A stretch of DNA of 23,205 bases, taken from Oppiella nova. Lineage: Eukaryota > Arthropoda > Arachnida > Sarcoptiformes > Oppiidae. The stretch is from NCBI GenBank assembly GCA_905397405.1, contig CAJPVJ010000553.1:1-23205 (forward strand). Reading direction: 5' to 3'. The position numbers were made by a program, and so were the translations under genes. The notes below the pieces were generated by a model that saw only the letters and a list, made by a program, of their open reading frames with translations, was not told the DNA's origin and made no database searches. Below, piece by piece: positions 21,067 through 23,205 of the stretch; the first letter of the stretch is position 1, and each line of letters begins with the position of its first letter.

Positions 21067-21268
21067 CAGTCCTGAGTCCAGATGTGTCCGATGTACCATT
21101 CACAAATATTGTTATATTTTTTGGTCATCTATGGGTTAAAAAGTGTAGTACAATAATTAAAAATATGGTTTACTACATGCTAAAAGACCAATGTGTTAAC
21201 CCATAAAAGCCACAATAAATGTAACAATATTTGTGAAAGCTAATTGGACACATCTGGCTCAGGACTAG
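21067..21268. mobile_element. Fold-back element with 8-bp target duplication at the OGFOD3-type 5' end
   Basis: A 202-bp palindromic element. The outer arms are AGTCCTGAGTCCAGATGTGTCC (21068-21089) and its near-perfect reverse complement (21246-21266). An inner arm is an exact 16-bp pair, TTCACAAATATTGTTA (21099-21114) with 21222-21237, and a further pair is TATGGGTTAA (21130-21139) with 21196-21205. The flanks carry the direct octamer AAACAGAT (21059-21066 and 21269-21276), consistent with an 8-bp target duplication. That fits a hAT-like MITE, though its termini differ from those of the elements at 13528 and 17713. It has no coding capacity. Confidence 0.75.
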
Positions 21269-21276
21269 AAACAGAT

Positions 21277-21650
21277 ACGACTGTTTTGAAATGAAAAAAC
21301 ATTAGTCAGACTCTAACTGTTAGAGGGATATAAAGTTTTTGAATTAAAAATAAGTTTTTAAAAATAATATTTTAAATAATAACAAAAACCTAGAACTAAG
21401 GACTGAAAACACATATATGAATGTTATTTATATGAACATTAAATCTATGATTTTTATATACTGAATAACTTCGTGCAATACTCTATAGTAATAAATAATT
21501 TATTATATTTTTTTATAACTCTTTAATATTTAATAAGAAATGAATTTTAAAAACTAAAATTAAGATAAACTAATTGCATGAAAGTATATATGCTTTCCGT
21601 TTGTGTGGCATCACTCGTCTAACACACACCTCCCTGTGCTCTATCCGTAG
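21277..21650. other. AT-rich 3' part of the Side-like intron
   Basis: No gene is seen. A promoter or 5' exon of the minus-strand OGFOD3-type gene would be expected here or in the fold-back element, but I see no defined core promoter. It ends in the acceptor CTCTATCCGTAG at 21650. Confidence 0.5.
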
Positions 21651-21857
21651 GCAAACCTCCGCCATCCCTGCTCTGGTACAGAGAGGATCAGATGATGGAT
21701 GACTCGTACAGCCATAGCGCCGATAATAAGACAATACGTAACGACATCTTAATAATTAATTTGACTCGACATGACTTGAACACCAAGTACTCGTGTCAGG
21801 CATCCAATCCCAACTTCACGGCACCCATACAGACGTCCGTGCGGTTAGACATTAACC
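21651..21857 (+). CDS. Side-like receptor, exon encoding second half of Ig domain 2
   Basis: This 207-base exon, phases 1 and 1, completes the second Ig domain. Joined to the previous exon it reads GG-KPPPSLLWYREDQMMDD: the core tryptophan sits in LLWYRE and the closing cysteine in KYSCQASNPN, after LTRHDLNT. The GGKPPPxxxWYR junction is the usual Side form (GGxPxPxVxWWR). Sequons NLT and NFT are present. The acceptor is CCGTAG and the donor GTAAGT. The clean phase match across a 2.6-kb intron carrying another gene supports correct exon pairing. Confidence 0.88.
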
Positions 21858-21951
21858 GTAAGTTTTGTGGCTTTTTTGTATTAAACACTAATTGATAATT
21901 AGTTTTTCATTTTTGAGATTAATTTTTGTGTCATTTTTTTCCTGTATATAG

Positions 21952-22096
21952 TAAAGCCATTGGATATTAGGTTAAACTCGTTAGAGGGTCAGCTGTCGGC
22001 GGGTAATAGCGTGGAACTGGTGTGTAATACAGCCGGTAGTCGACCCCCGGCACAGGTATCCTGGTTTCGAGATAGCCGTCCATTAAGTCATTCCAG
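21952..22096 (+). CDS. Side-like receptor, exon encoding first half of Ig domain 3
   Basis: This 145-base exon starts in phase 1 and ends in phase 2. It reads LKPLDIRLNSLEGQLSAGNS, then VELVCNTAGSRPPAQVSWFRDSRPLSHS. LSAGxxxELxC followed by AGSRPPAxVSWFR is very close to the third Ig domain of Side proteins (GSRPPAxITWW). It supplies the first cysteine and the core tryptophan. The intron before it is only 94 bases. The donor is GTTTGT, weaker than the others. Confidence 0.87.
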
Positions 22097-22848
22097 GTTT
22101 GTGTGGAAATATTTTTAACTGGGTTATAATTTTCGGGAAAAATAAATACTGAACTGAAAAGGGGTTTATAAATTTTGAAAACTGTATTTTTTAAACATGC
22201 ACATAATAATATTATTTTAATTATAAAATAATCATAATGTTTCAACTAGTTTTTAATAATAATTATTTATTTCAACTGTAAATTATATGCTAGGTCAATA
22301 TAGTAGTCATAAAGTAAAATTTAACATTGCAATTTTGGGCATGGTAACACACGAGATATAAATATATTTTACTATTTAATAATAAACTGTATTGATCGCT
22401 TAATTCATAAATAATAGCATTTCAAAAGTAAATTGAATTTTTTAATATTTGTTTCTAAATATTTATTTTTCGAAATAACAAAAAAATTAAGTGATTGTAA
22501 ACATAATAAGCATTTTAGACAAACTAAACAAATGTAGAAAAAAATCCATTTATATAAAATTTGCCTCGTATTTGTTTAGCGGACTTTATTTTTAAAACTA
22601 CTCGTACTTATCCATTATTTTTTATTTGAATACGTAAAACAAAACAAATAGCGAGCTATAATTTATTTAAATATTGTGTACACTTTTACCATGTCCAATG
22701 ATAATACAAAATATAGTATAATCTCAAAGGATTTTCAAAATACAAATATATACTATTGTCTACATAATTGTTATTTGATTTTCAAACATGGGTTTCAAAA
22801 TATGTTTAAAGTTTTTTATTTAATACAAACTATTTTTCTATGATATAG
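22097..22848. other. AT-rich intron of the Side-like gene
   Basis: A 752-base intron between the two halves of Ig domain 3. I see no repeat, RNA or coding feature. The antisense open frame over its left part is a shadow of the Ig exon. Confidence 0.75.
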
Positions 22849-23000
22849 TGAACGCACACAAACCATTGGCAACTTGACTACCAGTGCCATTACGTACACC
22901 CCCACTGCCGATGATCACGGAGCCTACCTGTCCTGTCGGGCGGAGAACCTACGACTGGCCAATAGTACCATTGAAATAGGATATAAACTTAATGTGTTCT
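22849..23000 (+). CDS. Side-like receptor, exon encoding second half of Ig domain 3
   Basis: This 152-base exon starts in phase 2 and ends in phase 1. It reads SERTQTIGNLTTSAITYTPT, then ADDHGAYLSCRAENLRLANSTIEIGYKLNVF. TPTxxDxGxYLxCRAEN and the closing YKLNV are hallmark sequences of the third Side Ig domain. It supplies the second cysteine and two sequons (NLT, NST). The acceptor is TGATATAG and the donor GTGAGT. It contains an exact CTACCAGTGC word in coding sequence (22878-22887), and a TACCGGTGC word (23006-23014) follows right after the donor. A complete Side protein would continue with two more Ig domains, a fibronectin type III domain and a membrane segment. Confidence 0.88.
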
Positions 23001-23092
23001 GTGAGTACCGGTGCCTTTGTATTTACGTTAGATATATTGGTTGCCATCTACTATACTATGCTTCATATGATAATAATCATCATCTGTTTTAG

Positions 23093-23205
23093 GCTTTCCT
23101 TACATCCCTCCACCAAATCCCCCCCCCCCTTCCTTCCGAGTTATTAGCGAAGCACTGGTAGCGTCCCGAGTGGTGTCGGCGCACGCTTTTGATCACAAGA
23201 CTTGA
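23093..23205 (+). CDS. Possible terminal exon of the Side-like gene, reading to a TGA at the window end
   Basis: After a good acceptor (CATCTGTTTTAG), the phase-1 frame continues CFPYIPPPNPPPPSFRVISE, then ALVASRVVSAHAFDHKT, and stops at TGA on the last three bases of the window. It does not look like the start of a fourth Ig domain, has no membrane segment, and passes through an 11-base C run (23119-23129) where a length error would shift the frame. The other two frames after the C run close quickly. It may be a real alternative 3' end giving a secreted three-Ig protein, or a prediction-like artefact that hides the true downstream exons. Confidence 0.4.

Noticed and set aside
21011-21103. 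In-frame N-terminal extension of the OGFOD3-type protein starting at 21103
   Set aside because: The first codons lie inside a fold-back element, an acceptor-like sequence separates them from the main frame, and a start at 21010 gives the short cytosolic tail expected before the membrane anchor.
21967-22245. 92-codon antisense open frame over the first Ig-3 exon
   Set aside because: Shadow of the coding exon on the other strand, with no domain of its own.

Overview
The window is a stretch of AT-rich eukaryotic DNA (about three quarters A+T by eye) with long introns, GT-AG exons and many CT/GA/CA microsatellites. The clearest protein signal is a sidestep (Side)-type immunoglobulin-superfamily gene, a family of arthropod cell-surface receptors. 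This makes the source an arthropod. A chelicerate such as a mite is plausible, but nothing here proves it.

Layout: positions 1-14733 hold no convincing coding sequence. They carry microsatellites, a partial tandem duplication of about 1 kb (8354-9505 and 9634-10561), a smaller local duplication (2272-2514), and several short words repeated far more often than chance. The most striking is the palindrome ACAGAATATTCTGT: 7 exact copies and 22 GAATATTC cores across the window. From 13528 to 18101, two inverted copies of a 0.39-kb non-autonomous transposon, each with a perfect 8-bp target duplication (hAT-like), bracket a GC-rich 51-nt candidate exon (14734-14784).

The right end carries the Side-like gene on the + strand. 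Exons 18436-18777, 18896-19006, 21651-21857, 21952-22096 and 22849-23000 splice in compatible phases (1,1,1,1 then 2,1) and encode three consecutive Ig domains. A possible last exon, 23093-23205, reads in frame to a TGA that is the last three bases of the window. No membrane segment is seen, so either a secreted form is encoded or the real 3' end lies outside the window.

Nested in the 2.6-kb third intron, on the opposite strand, is an uninterrupted reading frame for an OGFOD3-type 2-oxoglutarate/Fe(II) dioxygenase (19946-21010). It has one membrane anchor and an intact His-x-Asp...His...Arg active site. A 202-bp fold-back element with an 8-bp target duplication sits at its 5' end and creates a misleading upstream ATG.

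The two genes share space rather than an obvious pathway: a neuronal guidance-type receptor hosting a membrane-anchored oxygenase gene in antisense.
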